This document shows positions 1 to 12,271 of a stretch of DNA of 64,000 nt, in pieces. The stretch spans positions 17,416,855 through 17,480,854 of the forward strand of contig OZ020491.1 of the NCBI GenBank assembly GCA_963971405.1, in the 5' to 3' direction. The DNA is from Psococerastis gibbosa. Taxonomy: Eukaryota > Arthropoda > Insecta > Psocodea > Psocidae. The translations under genes were made by a program, and so were the position numbers. How positions within the stretch are numbered: the stretch's first letter is position 1; each line of letters starts with the position of its first letter. The notes below the pieces were generated by a model. That model worked only from the letters and a program-made list of their open reading frames with translations, was not told the origin of the DNA and ran no database searches.

Positions 1-727
1 GGATTATTATCCTATCTCCAACATAACATCTTTTGTTTCAGTCATTAATTTAATTGTGAAGTACTAGCCTAAAAGTTTCTTAGGTAACCGTTTGAGATAA
101 AATGAAAGTCATAGTCAGTCATAGTGCAGTGTACAACCCCCAGCGGTGAAAGGTCAATGGGCTCTAACATATTCCAAAGAGTAAAGTAATAATCCTTCAA
201 ATATTTATGGTTATGAAGCCATGCACCATGTCTACCCAGAAGCCAAATTGATAAATTTTTCCAATGAACCCCTTATTTGATATCCTGTATAATATGGAGA
301 AAGTTAATAATTATGCCTGAAATGTAAACTTTTTCCGACTCGTCGTAGATTTTATTATCAAAGCATACCGAACGCCAAATATTGTAAACAAGTTTTAGCT
401 TGGAAATTAATTAATAACGACTTTATTGCAATACAATTGGCGAACAATAAGACTATAAAGTCTTTTTTCCACGTTGACCATAACTTAATAACAGTACACA
501 TAGTGATATATAACTTAAATTATCGTATATAGAATATAAAAAGGGGGTAGGCTAAAGAAGGTAATAAAGGAGGGGTATAGAATGGGAAAAAGGGGGGGGG
601 GGGTCCATTGTTGGTACTGCTACGAGGCCAGGTAACAGCTTTTTAGCATTTCTAAAAATTCAAAAGCCTGTTGTTCACTTATTGTAGGGGGTACTTACAA
701 ATTGTGTAACCCATTTTTTTTTTCTAG
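1..727. other. Left-edge non-coding stretch, probably intron
   Basis: No convincing coding exon is visible. A poly-G run lies near 591-602. A pyrimidine tract ending in TCTAG at 723-727 serves as the splice acceptor of the next exon. The stretch is therefore probably an intron of the Pro/Thr-rich gene whose 5' part lies outside the window. Confidence 0.5.
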
Positions 728-3700
728 GAGGCCCAGTATCCAGAAATCGAGCTAGCACTACAACTACTGAAGCAGCGGTTGACGTTTCAAGTTCGAAGCC
801 TGCAAGAGGTCGATTCCATTCCAGTAAGATTACTTTACAATTTTAATTAGGCGGGGTTTCCACCGACCTCTCATTGCAGAATGCAAATGACATTGACGGA
901 AATTTTAGTTTTACTCTATGCCATAGTTAAAATTCATCAATGATCATAGAGTAAAATCACAAACAAACAAACTAAAATTAAAAAATGGCGTCATGGTATA
1001 TGTTAAGTACAAACATTTTAATAGATTTCTATAAAGAGAAAAATTCAAATTTCCGTCAATGTCATTTGCATTCTGCAATGGGAAGTCGGTGGAATACCCA
1101 CCTAAGTCTTGAATGTCTGCTACCACGTTAATGTCTTTGCATTCTGCAATGAGAGGTCGGTGGAAACCCCGCCTTATTGCGGTAGGTAAGATCCAGCCGT
1201 GCACTCTTGTGGCTGTTGTATTTTTTTCATATGATAGCCTATTTAATATTGAAATGGTTCTANNNNNNNNNNNNNNNNNNNNNNNNNNNNNNNNNNNNNN
1301 NNNNNNNNNNNNNNNNNNNNNNNNNNNNNNNNNNNNNNNNNNNNNNNNNNNNNNNNNNNNNNNNNNNNNNNNNNNNNNNNNNNNNNNNNNNNNNNNNNNN
1401 NNNNNNNNNNNNNNNNNNNNNNNNNNNNNNNNNNNNNNNNNNNNNNNNNNNNNNNNNNNNNNGAAATGGTTCTATTTAATACTGCTAGATAGCATGGCTG
1501 TCTCCTTCTGTAGTCGCAATCAAACGATTGGTTGGTTTGCAGAAAATCTTTCCTTCTTCCCCACTTCTTCAGCACTTCTTCGTTTGTTATACGATGTCTC
1601 GATGATATTTTTTGCTTTCTTCGCGGCTTTATTCCCATTATTAAGGTTGTTGCTGCTACTTTTCGGCTTTTATTTGTAGCCACATCATCCTCACTGGTAA
1701 CTGTCACAAAGACAACTGTAAAGATGGTCTAATAAAAGATAAACAAAAAACAAAAACTTTTAGTTTCAGAAAAACTTGTTATATAACTATAACTCGAATT
1801 AGTAAAACCCAAATAATCGTTAAAAAATTAACTTTGTCTAAAAAACCCACTTGTGTTAGTATAAAGCCCTGAGCGCTTTCGGCAAGAACTGCCCACTAAC
1901 ACAGTTACGCCTTATTTGCGATTTGAGACTTGCTCAACTCGAGGAGAAGATATTATTTGGGTTTTACTAATATGTGTTATAGTTATAATATGTTTTTCTA
2001 AAACTCTTAAGTTTTTGTTTTTTTGTTTATTACAATGAAATACCACGAAGTCATGAGTAATCTAATTCCTTCTAAGGCGCGGTTTCTACCGACCGGCTAG
2101 GGCTAAATACAAATACGGTGACGTGGTAGCTGACATTCAAGACTTAGGCGGGGTTTCCATCGACCTCGCATTGCAGAATGCAAATGACATTGACGGAAAT
2201 TTGAATTTTTCTTTTTATAGAAATCTATTAAAATGTTTGTACTTAACATATCCTATGAAGCCATTTTTTAATTTTAGTTTGTTTGTGATTTTACTCTATG
2301 ATCATTGATCAATTTTAACTATGGCATAGAGTAAAACAATTTCCGTCAATGTCATTTGCATTCTGCAATACGAGGTCGGTGGAAACCCCGCCTAAGTCTT
2401 GAATGTCGGCTACCACGTCACCGTATTTGTATTTAGCCCTAGCCGGTCGGTGGAAACCCCGCCTAATAAAAGACTTAAATTTAGCCCCATTCTTGAGCTT
2501 CTTATTTCTGATTTTAGACAATCGCATTGGAAGCAGAAGACCCGCCAAAGAACCTGTCCAGGAGGCAGCCAAGCAAGAAGATACCGCATCAGCACCGGCC
2601 TCAGCCCCCGCACCAGAAAGGACTTTTGGAGGAAAAACTAGATCTCGACCGGGTTCAAGGCTCTCTGCTGCCACCCCTAGACCATCTACTACCACGACGG
2701 CACAAGTATCAGAATCGGAATCAGAGCCTTCTTCTGCTGCCCCCGCGAGGGCCAGCAATTTGGACAGGTATGCATATTTAAAGAGTATTCAGCATTCATT
2801 TTGACCAGCCAGTCCATTAATATACTGAATTCCTTGAATTTAAGGCTGAAAGCAAGAATCCCAACGCTGAAAATATACTGTATATTCTCATTGAACTCGC
2901 ACCGACCAGTCAATCAATTAAATATATTATACGGATAATATTAATTAATCATTTGTCTGTTCCAGTGCAACCTTGTCTGTCAATACATTCTTGTACGGTC
3001 CATACACGTATACACGTAATTTAATTGTCTCCTTAGTGACTTCGGGAAGTTTACTTCATTGTGTAATCTTGAATTTGATTTGTATTTGTAAAGTTATGCA
3101 ACCATTTCATTTCATCTTGCACCCTATGGTTCAGAAACCGGAACCTGTTTTCAACCCGCGATATTTGACTTACTTAAAGTAACATCAATTCTTTGTGTCT
3201 TTCAGATACAAGAACAGAAGAAGAGGCCGCCCGACAGGAACAACAGGTCCCGCGAGCGAAAGCCCCAGCACAGCTGCTCCTGCACCCCGTCTAGTCAGTC
3301 CTAGGTGCGTAAACTTTCGTTAACTTCTGAAAGGGTCAATTTTACATTAAGGCTACACCGTCCATCTGCCTCACTGTTAAAATCCGAAAAAATGTCGTCT
3401 CATGTTGAGAATTTGGGTAGCTATCACCTATCACCTAACAGTGGGGCAAGATTTGAATATGCGGTAAAATAATATTTTTATTTCTTTCCGTTATGAAACT
3501 TGAAGTAGCTACCGATTAAAATCACTGTAATTCATTTTTTAGGGGTAGAGTTGGCGTGCGTCCCGGTCCTCGTCTAAACCTGGGTCCGTCCAGTACCACA
3601 ACTCCGTCCACAACGACTGTAGATGCTTCAGAAGCGTCGGCACCTGACGGAGAGGAAGCTGCGTCTGCCCCTGAAGCAGTGGAACCTCAAGAGGTATCTA

Positions 3701-5136
3701 TCATAAACTTATAGTATATTTTTTCACAATGAGTGGCAGCAAGTCTTACAAAGTTATAAAGGAGACTATTATGTATACTTATTGTTGTAATTAGGAAATG
3801 ATATTTAAAAAAATTACATGATTATAGGCTGTAGGCTAAAACTTGAAATCTAAAGGAGCAAACTGAACAAGCACTGCACTGAACACTGCCACGGAGCAAT
3901 CCTACCTATTGTGTCCATTGTGCAATGCGGGCTCGGGGTGGGTGGCAATGCCGTGGTTGTACCATACTGCAATCAGCAGACAAAGTGTCAGTTTCTAATG
4001 TTGGGAGGCAAGAGTTCAGATCCTGACAGTTGCTTCAGTCTAAAATGTACACTGGGCTTGAAACCATTGTTTAATTTGAAGTTCTTCGCTTATATTTTCA
4101 GTTTCCTTTATGTTAGTTAGTTGGTACGGTACCTACAAAAATAAACTGTGCCATATTTCTATATATAGCTAATGAGGTTCATTTGTGACGTCATTTTGTA
4201 GATTGCAGCACCAGTTGCAATGATATCAAAGCGTTGATTTTTCCATAAGCCTCAATGATATTTTAAAATTATTCTATTTATGTATTATTTTAAAGTGATA
4301 TTTTTCTATAAATCGTGGAGAATATATATATTGAATTATATGCAGCGAAATAAGGTCCAGGCATAGTAAAAATATTATAAAAAATATTAAAAGAATTAAT
4401 TAGATGCTAAGAGCTTAGTTTTCACATGCAAACGGCGGCCATTTTGAATAATATGGATATCTTATTGTCGTCAGCGAACCTAGTGACCAAAACTGTCCCT
4501 ACAGAACCTCATTACTGACATTACTAATAAGTAGTTCTCTAGTCTATTATTTTATCGCTTATAGACGGAGCCACCAGTGACGACACCTCCTCCTGATGCC
4601 CTCACCCGACTGAAAAACAGGCCACGGCTACGCGTCCACGCTGCCGCTTCGCACAAAGCAGCTGCATCTACATCTCCAGTAGCCAGTCGAAGACAATTGG
4701 TGTCATCCTTATTACCAAAGCGTAAACCCGCTCAGGAAGCTGAACCAGAAAACGAGCCTCAGGTAGGCTAACATTTTTTTTTTTTTACTAAAACTGAGTA
4801 AAAATGAGTTGAATTTATGAACTGATCCAATCCAAATAGGCCTATTAATGAAAGATTTCTAAAAATTCGTAGGAAGCCGAGCCACCAGTAAGCAAACGAC
4901 CTCCTTCTCCACTTTTGAAGAGAAAACAGCTCCAACAAACTCAAACGCCCGCTCCAGTGGCCGAACCCGAAGAAGAAGAAGAGCCCCAAGAGGTGGATGC
5001 TCAGTCATCATCAACTGCTGCCCCAGCCCAAGAACCTGAAACCCCAAAGCCCCATCCGACTCTCCCTGGTGGTTTGAGAAGGCCCCAAATTCGTAGACCC
5101 GGCACACTTTTTAGGCCATCTCCCTCATCCGCGTAG
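728..5136 (+). CDS. Low-complexity Pro/Ser/Thr/Glu/Arg-rich protein, 3' part of a multi-exon gene
   Basis: I do not recognise a family. Seven exons join in one frame: 728-823, 2518-2767, 3206-3304, 3543-3693, 4565-4762 and 4873-5136 (TAG stop), the first being entered in phase 1 from an exon to the left of the window (six exons are visible here). Each junction has GT/AG ends and matching phase. The peptide has no visible folded domain. Short Arg/Pro clusters (RSRPGSR, RRRGRPT, VRPGPRL, RPRLRV, RRPQIRRP) alternate with Thr runs (STTTT) and acidic stretches (EEEEEP). This looks like a disordered extracellular or cuticular linker, as in peritrophin-type or mucin-like arthropod proteins, but a nuclear disordered protein is equally possible. 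The first intron holds two foldback elements and an assembly gap. The exon model is good; the function is unknown. Confidence 0.6.
850..1173. mobile_element. Foldback element F1 (GGCG..TTCCAC family), composite
   Basis: Ends GGCGGGGTTTCCACC and its inverse, flanked on both sides by TTA. Inner arms pair around the GATCAT-rich centre near 930-950. The 3' side holds an extra half-unit with the TGTCTGCTACCAC core followed by a second copy of the terminal arm. It lies in an intron of the Pro/Thr-rich gene. Confidence 0.8.
1263..1462. other. Assembly gap (200 N)
   Basis: Exactly 200 N. The 12-base string GAAATGGTTCTA sits immediately on both sides, so the two contig ends probably overlap and the gap size is nominal. 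Confidence 0.95.
1730..2035. repeat. Foldback MITE, arms about 78 bp
   Basis: The segment near 1736-1815 is the inverted complement of 1951-2030 with a few mismatches; both contain AAACAAAAAC and GTAAAACCCAAATA or their complements. The middle is non-coding. It is a different family from the GGCG..ATTCCAC elements. Confidence 0.7.
2076..2463. mobile_element. Foldback element F2, nested pair
   Basis: TAA occurs at both outer boundaries. The outer arms (GGCGCGGTTTC then CCGGCTAGGGC) reach the core GTGGTAGC-GACATTCAAGAC. At the centre of that palindrome sits a complete second element, 2147-2392, with its own GGCGGGGTTTCCA ends, preceded by TTA and followed by TAA. Its 3' end is 54 bp before exon 2518-2767. 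Confidence 0.85.
4171..4514. repeat. MITE with short inverted ends AATGAGGTTC
   Basis: It begins AATGAGGTTC and ends GAACCTCATT. The inner part (about 4270-4510) recurs in inverted orientation at about 10945-11165, which establishes it as a dispersed repeat. It sits in the intron before exon 4565-4762. Confidence 0.65.
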
Positions 5137-6907
5137 TATTTTAATTGAATTGCCATTGTTGCCATGGGTTTTACACTGAAAAATGAGTATTTAGGGAAAG
5201 TGGCTTAATAATTTTGCATTCACTTTCTCCTATATTTAATATTTGTGATGAGTGTTCACCAACAAGAAGGATGCCTATTGATTTCAGCAGCCAGTCTAAG
5301 CGGTCTTAGCTTTAGTGTGGACCTGTGGACTTAGAAACAAAGGTTACCTATGTGGGTAGGTGCAATCTCCTTAATAAGTTAACAACGTTTAGACTGGTTT
5401 TAAAATTGATCCCTGAACTCTACAAGTATATAGAGTGGACAATAAATATACCGTTGCTTGCACAGCATTATTTATCTAAATGAGGGTTGGTAGGTACGCA
5501 ACTGTATAGGGCAGTACTTTCAGAGGGAACCATTTTTGGAGAAGAAGGTAGCAGGAACTATCTAGGGCTACATTAAAAATACAATTGCAGAAAATTTCGT
5601 GTAGCTCAGTCATCAGTGGTATAGTTCTTACCAAAATAAGTAAATACCTACCCTATGTAAACACAGGGCGATACTGCTAGCTTAAATAGTCTGAATTGTT
5701 TATTTGAGTTCTCTGAAGTTAAGCCCATTGAGCGTTGAAGAAAGTAAGTCACTTAAATATTTCTAGTCCAGTCAAGTAAGTACACGAACATACGGCAAAC
5801 ACCTATGAAAAGATACCTAACCCGCAGACATACGCTCGAATATAAGTTCGATCCAGCACCCCTCTGTCGTTAGCATTATTTTATAAATTAAAATCTTCGC
5901 CTATTTTTTATTTATTTATTTTTTTTACTTTTTTGACTGGGCTAGAGAGGTTTCACTTGTAACGAATAAGGAGTACCTATTGTATGTACCTATATATGGT
6001 CAATTGCCTTATTAAAGGATTGTGTATGGCTGCATGACTGATTAGCTCGAGGTGACAGCCAAAAAGTTAAACGTAGGTAGGTACCGAAACTTTTGTGTAA
6101 GTAAATGAAATACCTAGCCTATGGTATGTAATCAGGTTTTGGTTGCCATCCAATTGTAGAATTATACGATTTTTTATAAAATTATTATTGTCTATGCGCA
6201 TTTTATTTTTATGGTCTAAGGTGGGTTGAAATAGTTGGAAATAGTCAACATTAAAGGTCCCATTAAACCCGTCACGTTTGTTAATGGAAATTTCGTGATG
6301 CCGTCAAGATTATTAGACATCTTTCAGCTAGCCTTTTTGAAGGTTTCGCAAAATTATAAGTTTTTATTACCATAATATTATAGGTACCGGTATACGTTTA
6401 TTACAACCTGCTTATTTAAGTACCTACCTTAATAGAATATTTCACTACACCAAATGCATTTCAACGGAAGAAATAATCTGCAAGCAAGAAATTATATTAC
6501 GAGAGACAGATTCGAATCATCAACTCAAAAGATGAAAATATGGTTTTAGGGCAAGTCGTGACGTGAATAAAAAAATTGGAGTCCCTTGCATTGGCTCTAG
6601 TAGGTATATATGATTAAACTTAATATAATAGAAAATGTAACCTATATAATGTGTTATTTACGTGTTTGACCGAAGATAGTCAGAGAGCTCACCTCGTGTG
6701 TTTTTATCTTAATTATTAACTTTGGTCACATACTGGTTATATTTTACGTTTTAAAATGAAGTTGTATGCAACTTTAGTTATGAACACCGTAACCCAAATT
6801 TACGCGGAAAAAGTATTTCAACGAAAGTGTCAATAGAAAGAAAAATCAGCGACAAATTTCCTGCCACGGCACATTTATTATTTTATTGTTTGCAAACAAC
6901 ATTAATA
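5137..6907. other. 3' UTR and spacer before AFG2B
   Basis: AATAAA at 5441-5446 is a plausible polyadenylation signal for the upstream gene. No exon or recognisable repeat family stands out in the rest. The last 150 bases are open in the AFG2B frame but contain no in-frame ATG until 6908. Confidence 0.5.
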
Positions 6908-9900
6908 ATGCACGTGTACCGCAATAGAAGTTCGTTTTTATCCCTACAAAAGTGTATTTTACCCAAAGAATATTATCAAAACATTCAGGAAGAATCTGGG
7001 AATTCATTTGCATTCATTACAGTGCATAAAACTTTTCGGGTTGTATCAAAACTACAAATATGGAATGAGCCGCCCGTAAGCAACTGTTGTTGTTTGGATT
7101 TCAGTGTCATTCAACCCAATGTACCCTGGGAATCTTTTGATTTTGAACTTAAAGAAGCAAATATTTCCTGTCTAACTCAAGAAAGCTTTCATCTAGCAGA
7201 AAATTGCAATATTGTGCCTTTCATTGAAGTAATAGTAATTGTTGACAACGTTAAGGCGTTAGAAAAATGCAAGAGACTAGCATCAAAGTTACCAAAAATT
7301 GTTAGTGATCAATTAAAACTATTTAGTATATGCCGAAATAGTGTAATATTTCTTGACAATGTCCCAGAAACAATCAGTTTCGGTATCTTTTGTATTGCCA
7401 TTGACAACTTATCGGGGAAGAAAAATTCAGTGTATACTTTAACGGATAAGACTGTTATTTCTATTAAATCGATTATCAGTTTACCCCTTCTTCGCCAAAA
7501 GCAGTCAATGCTAAGAAATGTTATATGGGACAAATTATTTTTTTCTTCTGAGAGTACAATGACTACTCTACAAACCATAGCAAGGCGTACTCAACATATA
7601 TTTAACCTTGCACTGTGTTCAAATCAGTTGGCATCACTCTGTGAAAAAAATCTGTTATTAGTTGGTACACATGGCTGTGGTAAGACTTCGATTGTAGAAG
7701 CAATCGCGAGACATAATGGATTTATAATACTACAGGTGAACTGCGGTGATTTTAATTTAAGAAATATAAATTCGGCAAAGAAGTCACTAGAAGCAACATT
7801 TTCAAACGCTAGTTTACACGCTAAGCTAGGAGAATCTTGTGTAATTTTCCTGAAGGATATTGATTCAATAACAAGGAAGAAAGGAGACGGTATAACTCGA
7901 TCATCTGAAATACTTGTCAACAAGTTGTGCCAAAGATTAGAGGGACTACGTGACACATCTGGTATAGTAGTCATTAGCACAAGTAATTCGCCTGAAGATT
8001 TAAGTAGCAAATTAAGAAAATATGGAGCTTTTAGTAATGAACTAGAAATCCCGATGCTGTCAGAGGAAGACAGAGAATTTGTTTTACAAACTATTTCTGA
8101 GCGGTTCCAAGTTCCTTGTGACGGTGAAGTAACTAAGACCGTTGCTAAGTGGACGCCAGGCTTCGTTTTAGCAGACTTGATGACAGTCGTCAAAGAAGCG
8201 AGGTGCTTTTTACAAAAAGAACAGGTCAGCTTCAAATTTATAGCCTGATAGTTTAAGTATTTTGATTGCGTTGTATTTTCTAGATTTGAGAACTTTGTTT
8301 TTTAATTGTTACTCCACACACATCTACAGTAGCAATATTTATTATAACTCCTTTGACTGCCGCTCCTATTTTCAGTTAAAATTCTGTTATTAGTCTCCAG
8401 AAGCCCTCTATCTAATGAAGCAAATAGATGTGGAATGTTTGAAGTCCTGCAGACAAGTATTGCTCTAAGCGAAATATAATTTAGCCCGTCTCGGGCCTTA
8501 CCGTCCGTGAATAAGCCCTCTTACATTTTAAAAAATTGTTACTCTTTCTATTTTAGGACCATGTAACAACGCAACTAAAATGCTATAAAAAGGCGGTGTC
8601 CATAACTACAGCCACCGCGATGAAAGGAACAAGGGGCCTAGTAACTTCCTGCAAAACCAATTTCTCGGATATTGGTGGCCTTGAAAATGTCAAAAAGCAA
8701 TTGCGCATGTCTGTGCAATGGCCGTTGACAGAACCTGCAGCGTTCGCTCGTATGGGAATTCCCCCAGTCAAAGGGATCCTACTCTATGGCCCGCCTGGTT
8801 GCGCCAAAACCATGCTTGTCAAAGCACTGGCCTGCGAAACTAATACCACGTTCTTAGCGGTCTCGTCTGCGGATTTGTATTCTCCTTATGTCGGGGAATC
8901 TGAAAAGAGATTGGTCAAACTTTTCACTCATGCTAGAATTGCTGCTCCTGCTATTATTTTCATTGATGAAATTGGTTAGTATCCTGTAGTGCGGTACCTG
9001 ACTGTCGTACTTAGGATCTGTAATTACTATATGTACTGTTTACTTAACCATGATGCATAAAACAGTAAAGGCAAACTGTCTTAGACCGTCCCTAGCAACC
9101 TGGTTGTCCAGTGCGCTCCTGATGGCAGTGTGTCAAATACAAACCCACACCATCACCAACTCAGTACACCATTAAATATAATTCACACAGTTAAGGCTAA
9201 CTTTTTTAGACGATACCTATTACCTTGTAATCCTGTTATTACCTTGTTGTCCAGTGCGCTCCCGATAGCAGTTTGTTCAACCACAGGAACCCCACTCGGC
9301 CACTCACTTTGGTTAAGGGAAACAGGATTAGGGATTATAGTTGTGACCAAAGGTTTCAGACCCAGACTCGTTGGGATTAGCACGTTCGCTCGTTACTATT
9401 CTTTCTTACCGAAGATTTAGATAAATGTTCCGTTTTTGTTTGCAGATGCACTGGTCGGTATGAAAGATGGCGGTCGTGAAAGAGGCGTTCAGGAACGAAT
9501 TTTGTCTACTTTGCTTGTTGAAATGGACGGTGTTGGCAGAAGAGTTGCTACGACCGGGACGGAATCATTTCAAAAAATTGCGGAAGGTTTGTTTTTGTTA
9601 AAAGCTTTAAAAGAGGTGATTTTCTAAGAGCTGGCTTTGGCTGAAGAATGAAGCAGAGGGCACATGGTTACGATTGAGTACCTCGGTTTGGAAACTGTTT
9701 ATGTTTTAGACTAAGGGTCTAGGGGGTTTTAGCATAGCTTGAAAAGTCTTGGTAAGGCATACTTTTCAAGTGATGGTGGGACCGAGCCTTAGTAATCGTT
9801 TTATCGTGGTCTACTTCTTCCGAAATTGGTTTTTGGCCTAATTCATGTATTCGTACTCGAGCAGAGAGGTTCATGTGCGATGAAATTTAGTTGTAATCAG

Positions 9901-10381
9901 GCAAACAGGAAGTGGGAACAGAAAGGAGCGGCGGGAGATTGAAAAATTCATTGTTTCAGGGGAATCTACACAGCGCTCTTCGCCTAGTGCGCCCTCGTCG
10001 TACTATCAAGTAGACAACTCTGGAATCATTGTAGTAGGAGCAACAAATCGCCCTGAACTTATCGATGACGCTTTGAAAAGGCCCGGTCGCTTCGACAAGC
10101 TTATTTACGTTTCACCCCCAAACGCAAATGAACGTCTTGCAATTCTTAAGACAGTGACTAGTACTATGAATGTTGATAGCAGTGTGGACTTGATTTCTAT
10201 TGCTGATAGAACTGCTCAGTTTTCGGGTGCTGATTTGAAAAGCCTCTGTACTGAAAGCGCTCTCTACGCTTTGACGTTAAGAGGAATGGATGCGGAATTT
10301 GTAGCGGCCAGTGATTTTGATGAAGTTCTCAAAACTTTTAAGTCTTCTTTAAGTTTAGAAATGATAAACTCTTATAATTAA
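6908..10381 (+). CDS. AFG2B: AFG2B / SPATA5-like protein 1, two-domain AAA ATPase
   Basis: Exons 6908-8224, 8557-8974, 9446-9586 and 9960-10381 (TAA) join with GT/AG ends to about 765 residues, close to the human protein. I chose the ATG at 6908 because the frame upstream is open without another ATG. D1 has a Walker A (GTHGCGKT, 253-260), but the Walker B region reads VIFLKDID (312-319). D2 has GPPGCAKT (517-524), an intact IFIDEID Walker B (D576/E577, the last D split across intron 2), and an RPGR motif near 666. The D2 signatures SADLYSPYVGESEK and FSGADLKSLCTEAL-like text match AFG2B rather than AFG2A or p97. In the known family it works with AFG2A, CINP and C1orf109 in pre-60S ribosome maturation and replisome turnover. 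A complete gene is likely. Whether translation starts further upstream via another exon is not excluded. Confidence 0.9.
9088..9290. repeat. Imperfect tandem duplication in AFG2B intron 2
   Basis: A segment carrying TTGTCCAGTGCGCTCC followed by a GATRGCAGT-like string occurs near 9104 and again near 9246, about 142 bp apart. The copies are diverged and non-coding. Confidence 0.5.
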
Positions 10382-10434
10382 GTCTCTCTGTCTTTTCAGT
10401 TTACTGTCCTTTTCCACCCACTACATTTTCGTTA

Positions 10435-10834
10435 CGCGGCTTTTCCACCGACGTCGAATTTCTTTTTGTCTTGAGGTGTTTTCAGGCGTCGACTTTTCAG
10501 CCTCTCTCTTTTCACTCTGATATCTTGTATTTCTATATAAAGAAATTAATTAATTGTTTCGGTCTTTGATACCACTTTCAAAATGGACAAAAAATGTTTA
10601 AGTGAGAAAAAATGGTGAAATGGGTGTAAAACTTGAAAATTTAAAAAACGTCGAATTTGACTGTGAATGTGTTATGATGTGGTAGCAGACATCATTAATA
10701 AGTCTCTGCCATATATTAAGGTGACTATTATGTAGATACTTAACTTATCTATTATAAATTAAGTTATAATATGGTAGAGATGTCTGCTACCATGTCATAA
10801 CACATTCAAATTCGACGTCGGTGGAATAGCCGCC
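10435..10834. mobile_element. Foldback element F3
   Basis: TTA flanks both ends. Ends are CGCGGCTTTTCCACCGACG and the inverse GTCGGTGGAATAGCCGCC. The centre has the GGTAGCAGACATCATTAATAAG core and the TAGATACTTAACTTATC module shared with F6, F7, F8 and F10. The left arm carries roughly 180 bp that has no partner in the right arm. Confidence 0.8.
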
Positions 10835-10934
10835 TTAGCCTGTATTTAAAGTTTACACTTGTAAAAATTGTAAGTCAGTATCAAGCAACCTAAATCCATC
10901 CTGGAGCCCTATTGTATATTTTTTATTAGCATAG

Positions 10935-11165
10935 GTATAGGTATTATGAGGTTCTGTAGGGACAGTTTTGGTCACTAGGTTCACTGACGACAAACCGATA
11001 TCCATATTATTCAAAATGGCCAGTTTGCATGTGGAAACTAAGCTCTTAGCATCTAATTAATTCTCTTAAAAAATTTTATAATATTTTTACTATGCCTGGA
11101 CCTTATTTCGCTGCATATAATTTAATATATATATTCTCCATGATTTATAGAAAAATATAACTTAA
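10935..11165 (-). repeat. Inverted partial copy of the 4171-4514 MITE
   Basis: Starting from GAGGTTCTGTAGGGAC, this is the reverse complement of about 4270-4512, including the TATGCCTGGACC and ATTATTCAAAATGG blocks. The end corresponding to 4171 is missing. Confidence 0.7.
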
Positions 11166-11304
11166 TAATACGTAATTAAAAATAATTTTAACCCCTTCGG
11201 TCCCTGCGTCCCTCACAAGGGACAAACTTTTGAAGGTTTGAAATACGCGCTTTTTTAGATTCCGGAATTAATGACAAACACAATAAGTTTTTACGCGGTA
11301 TTTA

Positions 11305-11447
11305 GGTGCCCATTCCACATACGTACAACGTCAATGAAAATTATGAAATTGAAGGTGGTAGCAGAATTTTTAGTATGTCTTTAATGTCTGCTACCACCTT
11401 CAATTTCATAATTTTCATTGAAGTTGTACGTATGTGGAATGGGCACC
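11305..11447. mobile_element. Foldback element F4, compact 143-bp palindrome
   Basis: Ends GGTGCCCATTCCACATACG and its complement. The arms are nearly perfect over about 60 bp and meet at the GGTGGTAGCAGA / TCTGCTACCACC core. No matching target duplication is visible (TTA on the left, TCT on the right). This is the smallest version of the architecture. Confidence 0.8.
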
Positions 11448-11875
11448 TCTGTGTTACTGAATCAAATCGATTCGAGATCGTGTCTGCTGCTGCTGCTGGC
11501 TGGTGGGAGCGGTGGGGAATTCCTCTAGAATGTAGATTATGTAGATCATTGTTTTATACTTAACTCAGTTTTGAAAAAAATTAGGGTTAAAACTTTATTC
11601 GAGGGAGCTATTCAAATCTTGATAGAGCAAGGAGGAGAAAATTGTCCAGTTGCAGGTACTTCTGGCTAGGCTCCTCAGCACGAGTTCATGGAATTTCTTC
11701 CCTTATTTCCCATTTCTCAAAATGTTTTACTAATTAGAACAGCAATTGTCTCAAATATCATAACACGGCCTGACATGGCAATAGTCTCCCTGTGTCCACG
11801 AAGGTATGAAAGACTCGTCACCCTAGGTATGATAGAAAATGCAAAAAAAATTGTTGCAGATGAGATTGTTTATAA
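11448..11875. other. Spacer, nothing recognised
   Basis: Short open stretches occur but none resembles a known protein or has convincing splice signals. Confidence 0.4.
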
Positions 11876-12271
11876 GGCGGGGATTCCACCGACCGACTAG
11901 GGCTAAATACAAAAACGGTGACGTGGTAGCAGACATTCAAGACTTAGGTGGGGTTTCCACCGACCTCGCATTGCAGAATGCAAATGACATTGCTAGACGG
12001 AAATGTTTGTTTTCCTCTATGCCACAGTTAAAATTGATCAATGATCATTAAGTAAAATCACAAACAAACTAAAATTAAAAAATGGCGTCATGGGATATGT
12101 TAAGTACAAACATTTTAATAGATTTCTATAAAAAGAAAAATTCTAATTTATCGTCAATGTCATTTGCATTCTGCAATGTGAGGTCGGTGGGAACCCCACC
12201 TAAGTCTTTAATGTCTGCTACGACGTCACCGTTTTTGTATGTAGCCCTAGCCGGTCGGTGGAATCCCCGCC
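11876..12271. mobile_element. Foldback element F5, nested pair
   Basis: TAA flanks both outer ends. Outer arms carry ATTCCACCGACCG..TAGGGCTAAATAC, then the GTGGTAGCAGACATTCAAGAC core. An inner element with GTTTCCACCGACCTCGC ends sits at the centre. Same layout as F2 and F12. Confidence 0.85.

Noticed and set aside
2315..2758. 147-codon minus-strand frame
   Set aside because: It runs through foldback element F2 and the antisense of a real exon.
6827..6907. Start of AFG2B at a GTG codon
   Set aside because: A GTG start is implausible for a nuclear gene; ATG at 6908 gives the family length.
7624..8235. 203-codon minus-strand open frame
   Set aside because: It is the antisense shadow of AFG2B exon 1, which has clear AAA motifs on the plus strand.
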